This document shows positions 52,262 through 61,183 of a stretch of 64,000 nucleotides of DNA, piece after piece (position 1 is the first letter of the stretch; each line of letters opens with the position of its first letter). The DNA is taken from contig JAISUC010000008.1 in NCBI GenBank assembly GCA_031272275.1, positions 37,771-101,770 on the forward strand, written 5' to 3'. Made by a program: the position numbers and the translations under genes. The notes below the pieces were generated by a model. The model was given only the letters and a program-made list of their open reading frames with translations. It was not told where the DNA came from and made no database searches. Source of the stretch: Actinomycetes bacterium (GTDB lineage: Bacteria > Actinomycetota > Coriobacteriia > WRKU01 > WQUG01).

Positions 52262-53684
52262 CGGTTCCACCCGCAATCACGATGCACGTATCGCGCCCAT
52301 CCAAGTTTCACTTTGGGATTATGCAGGTGGTGCCGATAGAATCGCGATGGATTTACACCGACATTATCTCAGCGAGGGTCTTGACGCGCACCTACTGGTT
52401 GGGTTTCGCAAACGCTCTGATTCCCCCGCCGTGGATGTTTTGCCGAATGATGCGAGGCGCTGTGCGTGGCAACGCATGTTGCTTTCGGGGAATCACTCTT
52501 CGGGTACACTCAGATCGCTTATTGCAAATCCGGTTCGCACTGCACGTAACTGGCTCGGGTACACTGATTATGACTTTCCCGGAACCACATACGTTTCTGA
52601 GCTTGCAGCAGCAACAGACAATCCCGTTATCCATGTGCAAAATCCGTTTGGTGGATTCTTTGACCTGCGTCAACTTCCGCATATGTCTCATAGTTTTCCT
52701 CTGGTCTACACGCTGCATGACATGATGGCTTTCACGGGGTACTGCATGCATGATTTGGGGTGTGGCAAATGGCGTACGGGATGCGGTCAATGCCCACAGC
52801 TTTCGGGGGAGTCGAAAACCCCACATATTACTCCACGTGATAAGACGGCGACTAATTGGCTCAAAAAACGCAGCATTTTTTCAACCAGCCGAATTTATCT
52901 TACGACTCCTTCGCGGTGGCTTATGAATCTTGCGCAAGAATCGTTTCTTGCCGGCGGGATTCGGCATGCGGCAGTTATTCCCAACGGAGTGGATGACGAC
53001 GTCTTTTCCCCGGTCACAAACGCTGAAAAACAAGCGATTCGCCAAAAACTGGGAATCCCGCAGGACTCATTTGTGTTCGCTTTTTCAGGGATCAGTTCCC
53101 ATCGTGGGCGCAACCCCTTCAAAGATGTCGGTACCGCAATCGACGCCCTGTCCTGCTGTGCTGCTGAGGTACGGCGGCATGACAAAGGTAAACATCCTGC
53201 AAAGCAGCTCACCTTGCTGCTTATTGGAGACCTGCAGTTCGACGGGCACCTGCCGGAATCGGTGCAGGTTATTCGGACGGGTTATTTAACAGAAAGAATG
53301 GCTGTTGCCACGCATCTGCAAGCCGCCGATGCGCTGGTACACACATCGCCCGCAGAGAATTTTCCTGTTGCGATACTCGAAGCTCAGTCATGTGGTCTTC
53401 CCGTAGTAGCAAGCAAGGTGGGCGGTATTCCGGAAATGGTGCTTGACGGAGAAACGGGCTTTCTTATTGAGGAGAACGCTCCAGAAAAACTCATTTCTTG
53501 CATGCAGCGGTTGATGGTTTCAGACGAGCTGCGTCACCTTATGGGGCGTGCTGCCCGAAAGAGGGTATTGGAAAACTATACAATGAAACATATGGCACAC
53601 ACGATGTTTGATTTTTATTACGGGGCAAAGGAGGATTGGATGATGCACGCAGGAGGAGGGGTACGCCAAAATGAACCGTCTTAA
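52254..53684 (+). CDS. Glycosyltransferase family 4 (WcaC-like)
   Basis: A 476-residue GT-B fold enzyme. Donor-domain motif is in ...TSPAENFPVAILEAQSCGLPVVASKVGGIPEMVLDGETGFLIEEN (E-x7-E type). The N-terminal acceptor domain has YAGGADRIAMDLH, DFPGTTYVSEL and a Cys cluster CMHDLGCGKWRTGCGQC, which is also found in colanic-acid-type GTs. It shares this layout with the GT at 54438, so the two are paralogues separated by one methyltransferase gene. It overlaps the flippase by 8 bases. Confidence 0.9.
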   Translation: MTNGSTRNHDARIAPIQVSLWDYAGGADRIAMDLHRHYLSEGLDAHLLVGFRKRSDSPAVDVLPNDARRCAWQRMLLSGNHSSGTLRSLIANPVRTARNWLGYTDYDFPGTTYVSELAAATDNPVIHVQNPFGGFFDLRQLPHMSHSFPLVYTLHDMMAFTGYCMHDLGCGKWRTGCGQCPQLSGESKTPHITPRDKTATNWLKKRSIFSTSRIYLTTPSRWLMNLAQESFLAGGIRHAAVIPNGVDDDVFSPVTNAEKQAIRQKLGIPQDSFVFAFSGISSHRGRNPFKDVGTAIDALSCCAAEVRRHDKGKHPAKQLTLLLIGDLQFDGHLPESVQVIRTGYLTERMAVATHLQAADALVHTSPAENFPVAILEAQSCGLPVVASKVGGIPEMVLDGETGFLIEENAPEKLISCMQRLMVSDELRHLMGRAARKRVLENYTMKHMAHTMFDFYYGAKEDWMMHAGGGVRQNEPS

Positions 53685-54438
53685 GGGTGCAATGAGCAGC
53701 TTATTGTTGTCGCTCCGCAATTCCTGGCGAACCTTCCTGCGTAAACGGGTTGTATTCCCTCAAGTGGGGCGGGTGAATTTTGGGGACTTTTCAACAACGA
53801 ACCCGGTGGGTGAGGTTTTTGGCAGCAATAGAGGTCCGGCAATTGACCGCTACTACATTGAGACTTTCCTTAACCAATATGCCGATCTGATTCACGATGA
53901 TGTGCTGGAAATAGCAGAGGACCGCTATGCGTCACGTTTTGGCGGCGCGGCGCTTCGTCGTGTCGACACACTCGGCATGCCTGCGTGCGAAACCAAGACA
54001 ACGATAATTGGTGATTTGCGTGGCATTCCCGAAATACCGGATGCTACTTACGACTGCGTAATACTGACCCAAACACTGCAGTTTATCTTTGAGGCGGAAT
54101 CAGCTTTGCGGGAGGTATGTCGCATCCTGAAACCGGGTGGCACGGCACTGATAACTGTTCCGTCGATTTCACCTATCAGCCCATCTGACCGTGATCTTTG
54201 GGGAGATTATTGGCGCTTTACGGAACAAAGTATGTCCGGGTTACTCAGTAGAGCTTTTGGCAAGGATTCGTTCCGCGTGTCATCTTACGGTAACGCATAC
54301 GCTGCGACTGCCTTTATCCAAGGACTCTGCATAGATGACGTTGACACGGCACAGCTTGAGCATTATGACCCGATCTACCCACTTGTTATCGTTGCCTGTT
54401 CCCATAAGTCTGAGCAAATGAAAGAGCGGTTTGGCTGA
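53671..54438 (+). CDS. Class I SAM-dependent methyltransferase
   Basis: A 255-residue enzyme with a Methyltransf_11-like core. DDVLEIAEDRYASRFGG replaces the usual Gly-rich motif I, VDTLGMP gives an acidic-loop region, DATYDCVILTQTLQFIFEAESALREVCRILKPGGTALITVPSI is the classic 'D-x-x-x-T-Q-T-L...L-K-P-G-G' block. The Gly-rich loop is degenerate, so it may have shifted cofactor use or be inactive. GGAGGAGGGG precedes the ATG. It overlaps both flanking GT genes. Confidence 0.82.
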   Translation: MNRLKGAMSSLLLSLRNSWRTFLRKRVVFPQVGRVNFGDFSTTNPVGEVFGSNRGPAIDRYYIETFLNQYADLIHDDVLEIAEDRYASRFGGAALRRVDTLGMPACETKTTIIGDLRGIPEIPDATYDCVILTQTLQFIFEAESALREVCRILKPGGTALITVPSISPISPSDRDLWGDYWRFTEQSMSGLLSRAFGKDSFRVSSYGNAYAATAFIQGLCIDDVDTAQLEHYDPIYPLVIVACSHKSEQMKERFG

Positions 54439-55862
54439 TGGGTTCCGGCACAACTAACTCACGCAATTCGTTGAATGTTTTGCAACTCAGTTCAGCTGAC
54501 CACGATGGTGGAGCCGAGCGAGTTGCATTGGACCTGCATAATGAGCTATTAAGCAGGGGGATTTATTCGACTCTGGTCGTTGGAAGAAAAACAGGCAACA
54601 GTCAGTCAGTGAAACAAATGCAACATGAATACTATCGGACGCACTGGGCACAATTACTTCATCGCGTTGCCCCAGATACTGCGATGGCATCACAATCAGC
54701 AACTGCGCGTGTTGCTCGCGCATTGATTTACGCGTTGGCGGAACCGGGACGAGCGCTCAGGCGAATTCGCTCACTGGATGACTTAGATTTCCCTGGGTCG
54801 AAGCATGTTTTGGGTATGTCCGATACGCTTCCGGATGTTCTGCATTTGCACTATCCTAGCTCTGGTTATTTTGATTTCCGTGCGTTAGGGGCAATTTCTC
54901 AGCATGTGCCGATAATCTATACTTTTCATGGGATGTGGCCAGTTACAGGGCACTGTGCCCATTCGCTTGATTGTGACCGCTGGAAAACGAGGTGCGTCAA
55001 CTGTTCCCATCTCGACTATCCTCCAACTCTGCATAGCGACAATGCACACCGCAATTGGCTGTGGAAGTATCAGGTATGGTCCGGTGCCCGGATAAATGTT
55101 GTGGTTCCGTCTCGCTGGATGGCAGATCGAGTTAATCAATCACCGATGGCAGGTGACTTTGCCTCCGTGACAGTACTTCCGAATGGTGTTAATACGAAAA
55201 TTTTTGCGCCTGCAGATAAGCAAAAAGTTAGAGATGAACTGGGTCTTCCCAGCGATGCATTTGTAGTGCTGACAGTTACGGCCCTTGACAAAAATCCTTA
55301 TAAAGACAGTCGAACACTGCGGAGCGTCATGGAAGGTTTTGCTGAGCTGAATGATGGCTTGGCCCAAGTTGTATTCATCCAAATTGGAGGCACATTAACC
55401 TTGCACGAGCAGTGTGGGCAGGTTATCGTGATACGAACACCCTACATTCAGGATCAGGTGGAATTGGCTCGGTATTATCAGGCAAGTGATGTGCTATTTC
55501 ACCCCGCAATGGCCGAGTCATTTGGTCTGGTGATTGTGGAGGCCCAAGCGTGCGGGTTACCGGTGGTAGTGGCTGATGCCGGTGCTACGCCCGAGACGCT
55601 CCAAAGCGGTAGCACGGGCTTCCTCTTCCCGCGCGAAGACGTAGAAGTGTCGCTTGCTCAGCTCTGCGCGTTGCGTTCAAATATCTCCCAGCGCAGCATT
55701 ATGGGGCAACAGGCAACTAAATGGGCTAACCAGAACTTCACGCTTAATCATATGACAAACCGCTACATTGATTTGTATCGCCTTTGCGTGTCCTCTTTTC
55801 GGTCGACCTTACCTGCGTCTGCGGATCAGAACGATGATAAGCACCATTATGCAGATTGCTAG
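54438..55862 (+). CDS. Glycosyltransferase family 4 (WcaC-like paralogue)
   Basis: A 474-residue GT-B fold enzyme with GGAERVALDLH near the N-terminus, IYTFHGMWPVTGHCAHSLDCDRWKTRC and VNC in a Cys cluster, ITVLPNGVNTKIF-type linker (TVLPNGVNTKIFAP), and MAESFGLVIVEAQACGLPVVVADAGATPETLQSGSTGFLF as donor site. Its 3' end overlaps the minus-strand gene 55809-56615 by 54 bases. It starts with the last base of the methyltransferase stop. Confidence 0.9.
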   Translation: MGSGTTNSRNSLNVLQLSSADHDGGAERVALDLHNELLSRGIYSTLVVGRKTGNSQSVKQMQHEYYRTHWAQLLHRVAPDTAMASQSATARVARALIYALAEPGRALRRIRSLDDLDFPGSKHVLGMSDTLPDVLHLHYPSSGYFDFRALGAISQHVPIIYTFHGMWPVTGHCAHSLDCDRWKTRCVNCSHLDYPPTLHSDNAHRNWLWKYQVWSGARINVVVPSRWMADRVNQSPMAGDFASVTVLPNGVNTKIFAPADKQKVRDELGLPSDAFVVLTVTALDKNPYKDSRTLRSVMEGFAELNDGLAQVVFIQIGGTLTLHEQCGQVIVIRTPYIQDQVELARYYQASDVLFHPAMAESFGLVIVEAQACGLPVVVADAGATPETLQSGSTGFLFPREDVEVSLAQLCALRSNISQRSIMGQQATKWANQNFTLNHMTNRYIDLYRLCVSSFRSTLPASADQNDDKHHYADC

Positions 55863-56615
55863 CACAATCCCAATAATCGTAAACCAAAACCCTTGCTGTG
55901 TATACAGTGGGGCATCGGTATTACTGTTTTTTGCTTCTTGTTCCGCTAAAGCTGCATCGCGGTTGGCACGTGACGCAAAAGCCACAACGGCAGTTTGGCG
56001 CTCGCCCTTGGGGGTGTTTTGATAGACGATTCCATATACTTCACCGCCGTCTTCGCTTTCCCCCAGTAGCTGCACATCGGTTCCGGCTCCAATTAGGTCG
56101 GCGCTGGGGGATTCGAATCCAATTACCAGTGTATTCAAGTCGGAATCCGGCATGAACATCATGGACGCAATAGGATTCTCTCCCATCTGGGTGGTGCGAT
56201 CGAATACGGTGCCGTCAACTGTAAAATGCGCCATAAACCCAAAACTCTTGGTTAGCGTGAGTGAATAAACAGTGCTGCCGTTCTCGGTCTTTTTCGAGTA
56301 TTCAATCGTTCCGTTTTCCAGTGGAGCGCCGGAGCTTGTGTCTACTTCCGTCATCTCACCCGGCTTGAAAGTTGAGGGGAGCGAGAACGTCACAACACAG
56401 GGGAAAGAATTATGCATGGATATTCCCCCTGAAAACGTTATGCTGGTGGTTTGTTGGTCTGCGGATTCGCTCGAGATCATCTGCACTTCGGTCAACAGTG
56501 CCTTGACAGGCGCCGCCCCAATTGCCTGGATGCCACCAATTATCCAGCAAAACGTCACGATGGCAATGAACAGGACGTGGTGTGATAGCGTTCGAGTACC
56601 ATTGCGCTTCATCAT
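55809..56615 (-). CDS. Secreted or membrane-anchored protein of unknown function
   Basis: A 268-residue protein with an N-terminal signal/TM (~13-35, HVLFIAIVTFCWIIGGIQAIGAA), a beta-rich extracytoplasmic part (e.g. SITFSGGISMHNSFPCVVTFSLPSTFKPGEM, YSLTLTKSFGFMAHFTVDGTVFDR), and a C-terminal TM (~240-263) with an RRRR tail. I recognise no family. It lies between the glycan and cytochrome genes on the opposite strand, divergent from the TPR gene, with which it shares a 162-base AT-rich promoter region. Confidence 0.75.
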   Translation of the reverse strand: MMKRNGTRTLSHHVLFIAIVTFCWIIGGIQAIGAAPVKALLTEVQMISSESADQQTTSITFSGGISMHNSFPCVVTFSLPSTFKPGEMTEVDTSSGAPLENGTIEYSKKTENGSTVYSLTLTKSFGFMAHFTVDGTVFDRTTQMGENPIASMMFMPDSDLNTLVIGFESPSADLIGAGTDVQLLGESEDGGEVYGIVYQNTPKGERQTAVVAFASRANRDAALAEQEAKNSNTDAPLYTQQGFWFTIIGIVLAICIMVLIIVLIRRRR

Positions 56616-56777
56616 AGGTGAACTCCGCTTCTAGTAGGGGGTTATGTGCTGAACTTATTATAGGGGAAATCCTCCTGCAAAAATATTCCTCCATGCTGTA
56701 TACTATCTGAGGTATGGAGTAGTTCGTGTGCCGGTGTGGTTGATTTGGAGACGATTCGCATCAGGAGGGCACGCTTG

Positions 56778-57644
56778 ATGGTTTATGAGAACAGCACAGT
56801 ACAAAACGACGACTCAGTGGGCGCAGATGGGTCGCTCGCAACAAAAGAGATTGTATCAAGGCGGGTAACACTACAACAGGATACACCGCAACGCGGGACG
56901 TTTCTTAAGGACCCCGTAGTCAGGTTGTTGGGATTGGCGATACTGGTTGTGTTGGTTGGTGGTTTGTTGGCGGGCGTTGTGTTGTTCGTACGCGGCGACA
57001 TTACGTTTGACGATACGCCGCAAACGATGACCGAGCGTGAGCGATTGTTCGCTCAAGAAAAGCTGGAAAGCAATGATGAATCACAGGCATCGGACTGGCA
57101 ATACTACATATTAACCCTCCTGAATACAGGTAAACGCGAGCAGGCTGCAGAGGAATTCGAGAAACTCAAAAATGCCGTCACGCAGGAAAAGGTCGATGTT
57201 TCCCGTGGTGACACACTCGAATTCATCGAAGCCACATTTGCCCTGTACGATGGCAAAAAGGATGAGGCAGCAAAACTCTTTGAATCGGTGAAAGAAAAAA
57301 CCTACACGGTATACAAAACGGCATATGATGAATTGGGTGAAACCGATAACTGGGCTCGCGCGTTTGGGCCGGATGCAAATTATACGGATAGCATGTTACG
57401 GCTCTCGTCGTATTACGCGGAAAAGGGGGATTGGGAAAAGGTGATCGAAAATCTCAATCCTTATCTTGAGCTCAATCCCGTGGAGGCAGGAGTGATTATT
57501 GACCGCGGGAATGCATACCTTAAAGTGGGTGACGCAAAGTCGGCAAAAAAGGACTTTGAAAAAGCACTGGAGTTCATGCCTGACAGCGAGGAAGCTAAGG
57601 CGGGTTTAGAGCAGGCGGAGCAAGCAACGAAGGCTGGAGACTGA
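56778..57644 (+). CDS. TPR-repeat membrane protein
   Basis: A 288-residue protein with one TM (~48-71, LLGLAILVVLVGGLLAGVVLFV) and an extracytoplasmic TPR domain (~95-285): LLNTGKREQAAEEFEKLKN, SYYAEKGDWEKVIENLNPYLELNP, GNAYLKVGDAKSAKKDFEKALEFMPDSEEA. AGGAGG 9 bases upstream fixes the ATG at 56778; an in-frame ATG at 56736 lacks a site. It is the first gene of the cytochrome module and ends one base before the NHL gene. Such TPR proteins usually scaffold assembly of partner proteins. Confidence 0.85.
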   Translation: MVYENSTVQNDDSVGADGSLATKEIVSRRVTLQQDTPQRGTFLKDPVVRLLGLAILVVLVGGLLAGVVLFVRGDITFDDTPQTMTERERLFAQEKLESNDESQASDWQYYILTLLNTGKREQAAEEFEKLKNAVTQEKVDVSRGDTLEFIEATFALYDGKKDEAAKLFESVKEKTYTVYKTAYDELGETDNWARAFGPDANYTDSMLRLSSYYAEKGDWEKVIENLNPYLELNPVEAGVIIDRGNAYLKVGDAKSAKKDFEKALEFMPDSEEAKAGLEQAEQATKAGD

Positions 57645-57645
57645 C

Positions 57646-59037
57646 ATGGCGCAACGCACAGACAACAATCAGGCGAACACGGTGGTAGAGAGTCTGCCCG
57701 AAGGGGCCGAGTTGGTGGGTCATTCCGTTACTGTCGAGCAAAAAAAGCCGATCAGCAAACGTGGGCGCATAATACTGGCAATTTTGTTGGCAATTCTGAT
57801 AATCCTCCTATTGCTGGCATGTGGTTTGTTGACTAATTTTTTACAACCCAAACGTAACTATGATGCCCCTACAGAAGGCGTGACATGGATACGTTCAGTT
57901 TATGCCTACGGGCCGGATGCCAGTCAGCTTATCAGCCCGGCGTCCTGCGCTGTTGACCCGGACGGCAGTGGTTTCTGGGTGGCAGACCAAGATAGCTTTC
58001 GTTTAGTCGAGTTCAACTGGAACGGCACGTTTAAATCGTTGTTCGAGAAAGACGCATCAGGCAATATCGCGTTTAACTTTCCATCTGATATCGCAGTTGC
58101 TCGAAACGGATGGATCTACGTGGCACAGCAGACTTACAACAATGTGCTTATCTACGATAATAACCACAACCAGATTGCCAACCTCGAGGTTTTTCAGCCG
58201 ATGTCGGTTGCAGTTAATGACGACATGCTGCTAGTTGGAGCTCGCAACGGCTTTGTGGCTTTTTCTCCAACCGGCGACTTGATCGGGTACGTGGGTGACT
58301 GGGGGCATGGGGAAGACCAGTTCGACACCATTAACGGTGTGGCGTTGGACGAGGAAAGCAATGCCTACATCGTCGACACCTACAACAACCGTTTGAGCAA
58401 GTACGATGCAGCGGGCGACAAGGTGTGGATGGTACAGCTGGGGGTTGCCGGAAATGAGGGGACCGACCAGCGCGGGTTAACCCCTGACGAAATTGCAAAA
58501 ACCTATCCCTCGGCTATGCAACAACCCATGGGAATCACAATTGACAATGCCGGAAGGCTCATTATTATCGACGGACTTGATTTCACCATCGCCGCTTTTG
58601 ACCCCAAGGACGGAACGTTTTTGGCGAAATATGGCACCTATGGATCCGAAGACGGACAGCTGGCCTATTCATCGGACATCAGCTATGACAAGCAGCGCGA
58701 CTGGTTTGTCCTGACCGATTCCGGAAACTTTCGCGCACAGATCATCAAGCTCCCCGGTTCCGGCGGAGGTTTGCTGGCAGATCTGAATGCACAGTTAACC
58801 AGTCCCTTAGGCGCATGTTGCGTCCCTATTCTGTTGATCATACTCTGTGCGATACTATATCTGGTTTGGCGTTTCCTGCGTAAGCGCCGCGAGAAGAAAC
58901 AAATGGAACGTGACAAGGCGATTGCGCTAGAGCATGCCGAATCAGTGTTAAGCGGGGGGAGTGATCAAGAAGAGGGTGCGCTTTCAAATGGTTCGGATGA
59001 TCGGGCCGGGGAAGCAGAGGCAGCAGAAGGGGAGTAA
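57646..59037 (+). CDS. NHL-repeat beta-propeller protein with two TMs
   Basis: A 463-residue protein: N-terminal cytoplasmic tail, TM1 (~41-65, IILAILLAILIILLLLACGLLT), an external six-bladed propeller (~85-375) with NHL-type units such as ISPASCAVDPDGSGFWVADQDSFRLVEFNWNG, GVALDEESNAYIVDTYNNRLSKYDAAG and GITIDNAGRLIIIDGLDFTIAAFDP, then TM2 (~387-410, CVPILLIILCAILYLVWRFL) and an acidic cytoplasmic tail. NHL proteins recur beside multihaem cytochromes in metal-reducing bacteria (e.g. near omcS). It overlaps the next cytochrome gene by one base. Confidence 0.88.
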   Translation: MAQRTDNNQANTVVESLPEGAELVGHSVTVEQKKPISKRGRIILAILLAILIILLLLACGLLTNFLQPKRNYDAPTEGVTWIRSVYAYGPDASQLISPASCAVDPDGSGFWVADQDSFRLVEFNWNGTFKSLFEKDASGNIAFNFPSDIAVARNGWIYVAQQTYNNVLIYDNNHNQIANLEVFQPMSVAVNDDMLLVGARNGFVAFSPTGDLIGYVGDWGHGEDQFDTINGVALDEESNAYIVDTYNNRLSKYDAAGDKVWMVQLGVAGNEGTDQRGLTPDEIAKTYPSAMQQPMGITIDNAGRLIIIDGLDFTIAAFDPKDGTFLAKYGTYGSEDGQLAYSSDISYDKQRDWFVLTDSGNFRAQIIKLPGSGGGLLADLNAQLTSPLGACCVPILLIILCAILYLVWRFLRKRREKKQMERDKAIALEHAESVLSGGSDQEEGALSNGSDDRAGEAEAAEGE

Positions 59038-60065
59038 TGGTTTTGGTAAACAACGAGTCAACCGGTGCAGCCGATAAGACAGGCTCGTTGCCGGATCGAC
59101 AACCGAAGATACCGACAAAAGGGAAGGAAAAGCTCCTCCGGATTGTCATCTGGGTTGTGGCGACACTGCTGCTGTTGCTCCTGATACCCGGGCTTGTGGC
59201 GGTGGCGTGGGTGCCGTCATGTTCGTTGTGCCACAAAGACCTTGCCGAAAGCCGAGCACAATCCTCGGTTGCCACGCATGCGCATAACGCACTGGCTTGC
59301 ACGTCTTGCCACGGGAGAAACGATGACGGGAGCGGTGCCGTGGCGTTCCGCGAAAAAGTCATGTACCAAATGATTATTCCTTTGGTGCCGCCGATTCCTG
59401 CTCAACTTGCGACGGTGTCTTCGCGGAATTGCCAACGCTGCCACTCCGACGCGTTTCAAGAGACGACCACTTCGAACGGGATTATTATTTCCCACGAGAA
59501 TTGTGCGACGAATCACGATTGCATCGAATGTCATGCAACTGCCGCACATGAGCTTGAACGTGTCTGGGCTGCTACCTATGACATGAACACCTGCGTTGCA
59601 TGCCACAAAGAATCAGAGGTCAGTTCTGCTGAACAGTGCAATCAATGCCATGCGGGGAACTATGAGCGCCCGACTCAGGTGACGAATTCTCTGTTTGGGT
59701 CAACCCATGGACCGGAATGGAAACAGACGCACGGAATGGGAGACAAGGACACCTGTGCGTCTTGCCACCAACAGTCGTTCTGCCAACCTTGTCATGGTGC
59801 AGGGGTCCCTCACCAAAAGAACTTTATGCAGATGCACGGGACGGTTGCCGTGAAAACAGATAATAAGTGTGGTACGTGTCACGACAACACCGACTTCTGC
59901 GACAATTGTCACGGAATCACCATGCCGCATCCCACGGGTTTCATGAAAAACAGCCACGCGAAACTTGCAGCTGCTGATGACGCGGTTTGCTATAACTGTC
60001 ACCTGAAAAGTGATTGCGAGAATTGCCACAAGGCACATACACACCCGGGTGGTGCTGCAAAATGA
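59037..60065 (+). CDS. Membrane-anchored 12-haem c-type cytochrome
   Basis: A 342-residue protein with one TM (~35-58) and an external domain with 12 CxxCH motifs (CSLCH at 62, then CTSCH, CQRCH, CIECH, CVACH, CNQCH, CASCH, CQPCH, CGTCH, CDNCH, CYNCH, CENCH). Pairs of closely spaced motifs with GxxMPHP between (e.g. CHGITMPHPTGFM) resemble the NrfB/NapC-like and DmsE-type multihaem proteins. With TM and no quinol-site signature that I can recognise by eye, it probably relays electrons from membrane quinol oxidation to the outside. It overlaps the NHL gene by 1 base and the next cytochrome by 4. Confidence 0.93.
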   Translation: MVLVNNESTGAADKTGSLPDRQPKIPTKGKEKLLRIVIWVVATLLLLLLIPGLVAVAWVPSCSLCHKDLAESRAQSSVATHAHNALACTSCHGRNDDGSGAVAFREKVMYQMIIPLVPPIPAQLATVSSRNCQRCHSDAFQETTTSNGIIISHENCATNHDCIECHATAAHELERVWAATYDMNTCVACHKESEVSSAEQCNQCHAGNYERPTQVTNSLFGSTHGPEWKQTHGMGDKDTCASCHQQSFCQPCHGAGVPHQKNFMQMHGTVAVKTDNKCGTCHDNTDFCDNCHGITMPHPTGFMKNSHAKLAAADDAVCYNCHLKSDCENCHKAHTHPGGAAK

Positions 60066-61183
60066 ACATCGGACCATTTCATATAGATTGGGAAACACTG
60101 ACGGTAACCTCGTCGATGCAGTTGAAGGACTTTTCGACGATACCTGCAAGCATTGCGGCAATCCTCAAGAATCCCGGTTCAAACCCGATTGCCTTTTTGT
60201 TGATTGTTGCCATCATCGCGGTTTTGCTCTTGGTTGTAATCATCACCATCGTCGCGTGGTTTACTCGCCCCAAAAAACCAAAGCTGATTGTTGAAACAGT
60301 TTATCGCAGCCCCGAAGAAACCACCGATGACGGTCAGGCAGTCGAATACGTCGTCAAAGAACAACTGGAAAAGCCCAAAGACCGGATGCGCAAGTACTAT
60401 TCAGCGGGAACCATGCTGATTATTCTCTTCCTGATTTGGTTGACTGCCGGTGCAATCACCCAGGTCGATCGCGTGTGCCTGACCTGTCATTTGGCATCAG
60501 GCACAGACGCAGTGGCTGCGCACGTGAAAAAGACGGACGGTGACCCCCACCAAAAGACCCGATGCGTTCAGTGCCATGAGTCCTACGGGACATTTGCCAG
60601 TCTGACGACCGGCATGCCGGGACGTTTTGCGCACATCATTGTGGGCACATTCCAGAAAACCGATGTCCCGGGTTATCAAACAACATCAGATTACGCATGC
60701 GGGCGCTGTCATGCAGGCTCCACTGAACAGGGCCAGGTCTATGGCAATGTCGTGCGGATGTCGCACTACGAACCGTTCGCGGCCGGAATGTCGTGTCTGC
60801 AATGCCATACCCTAAGCAGCGAAAACCAAAAAATCACTCAGCAGGTCACCGGCATGCAGGAATGCTTGAAATGCCACGACGGACAGATTGCCCCCGTGGG
60901 CTGCAAGACCTGTCATCTGACCGGCGTGTATGCAGGTGTGAACGACCAGCCGTCACCCGAAAACGCACAGAATCTCACCTCATCTGTGCCCGCAGATCGA
61001 CACTGCTACGAATGCCATGCGACAAAAGGCTGCGACAACTGCCATGGTCTGCGTATGCCGCACCCATCCGGCTATGCTGACAGCTTGCACGATGACGATG
61101 TTGCCCGCCTTGGTATCAAAACTTGCTGGAACTGTCATAAGAAAGCAGATTGTCTCCAGTGCCATGGTGCCGACCAGTTCTAG
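60062..61183 (+). CDS. Membrane-anchored 10-haem c-type cytochrome
   Basis: A 373-residue protein with two TMs (~43-67, ~118-138) flanking a cytoplasmic-looking loop (RPKKPKLIVETVYRSPEETT...), and an external C-terminal domain with 10 CxxCH motifs: CLTCH, CVQCH, CGRCH, CLQCH, CLKCH, CKTCH, CYECH, CDNCH, CWNCH, CLQCH. The CDNCHGLRMPHPSGY block matches CDNCHGITMPHPTGF of the 12-haem partner, so the two cytochromes share ancestry in their 3' parts. The start at 60062 overlaps the previous stop. Likely forms an electron-transfer complex with its neighbour. Confidence 0.92.
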   Translation: MNIGPFHIDWETLTVTSSMQLKDFSTIPASIAAILKNPGSNPIAFLLIVAIIAVLLLVVIITIVAWFTRPKKPKLIVETVYRSPEETTDDGQAVEYVVKEQLEKPKDRMRKYYSAGTMLIILFLIWLTAGAITQVDRVCLTCHLASGTDAVAAHVKKTDGDPHQKTRCVQCHESYGTFASLTTGMPGRFAHIIVGTFQKTDVPGYQTTSDYACGRCHAGSTEQGQVYGNVVRMSHYEPFAAGMSCLQCHTLSSENQKITQQVTGMQECLKCHDGQIAPVGCKTCHLTGVYAGVNDQPSPENAQNLTSSVPADRHCYECHATKGCDNCHGLRMPHPSGYADSLHDDDVARLGIKTCWNCHKKADCLQCHGADQF

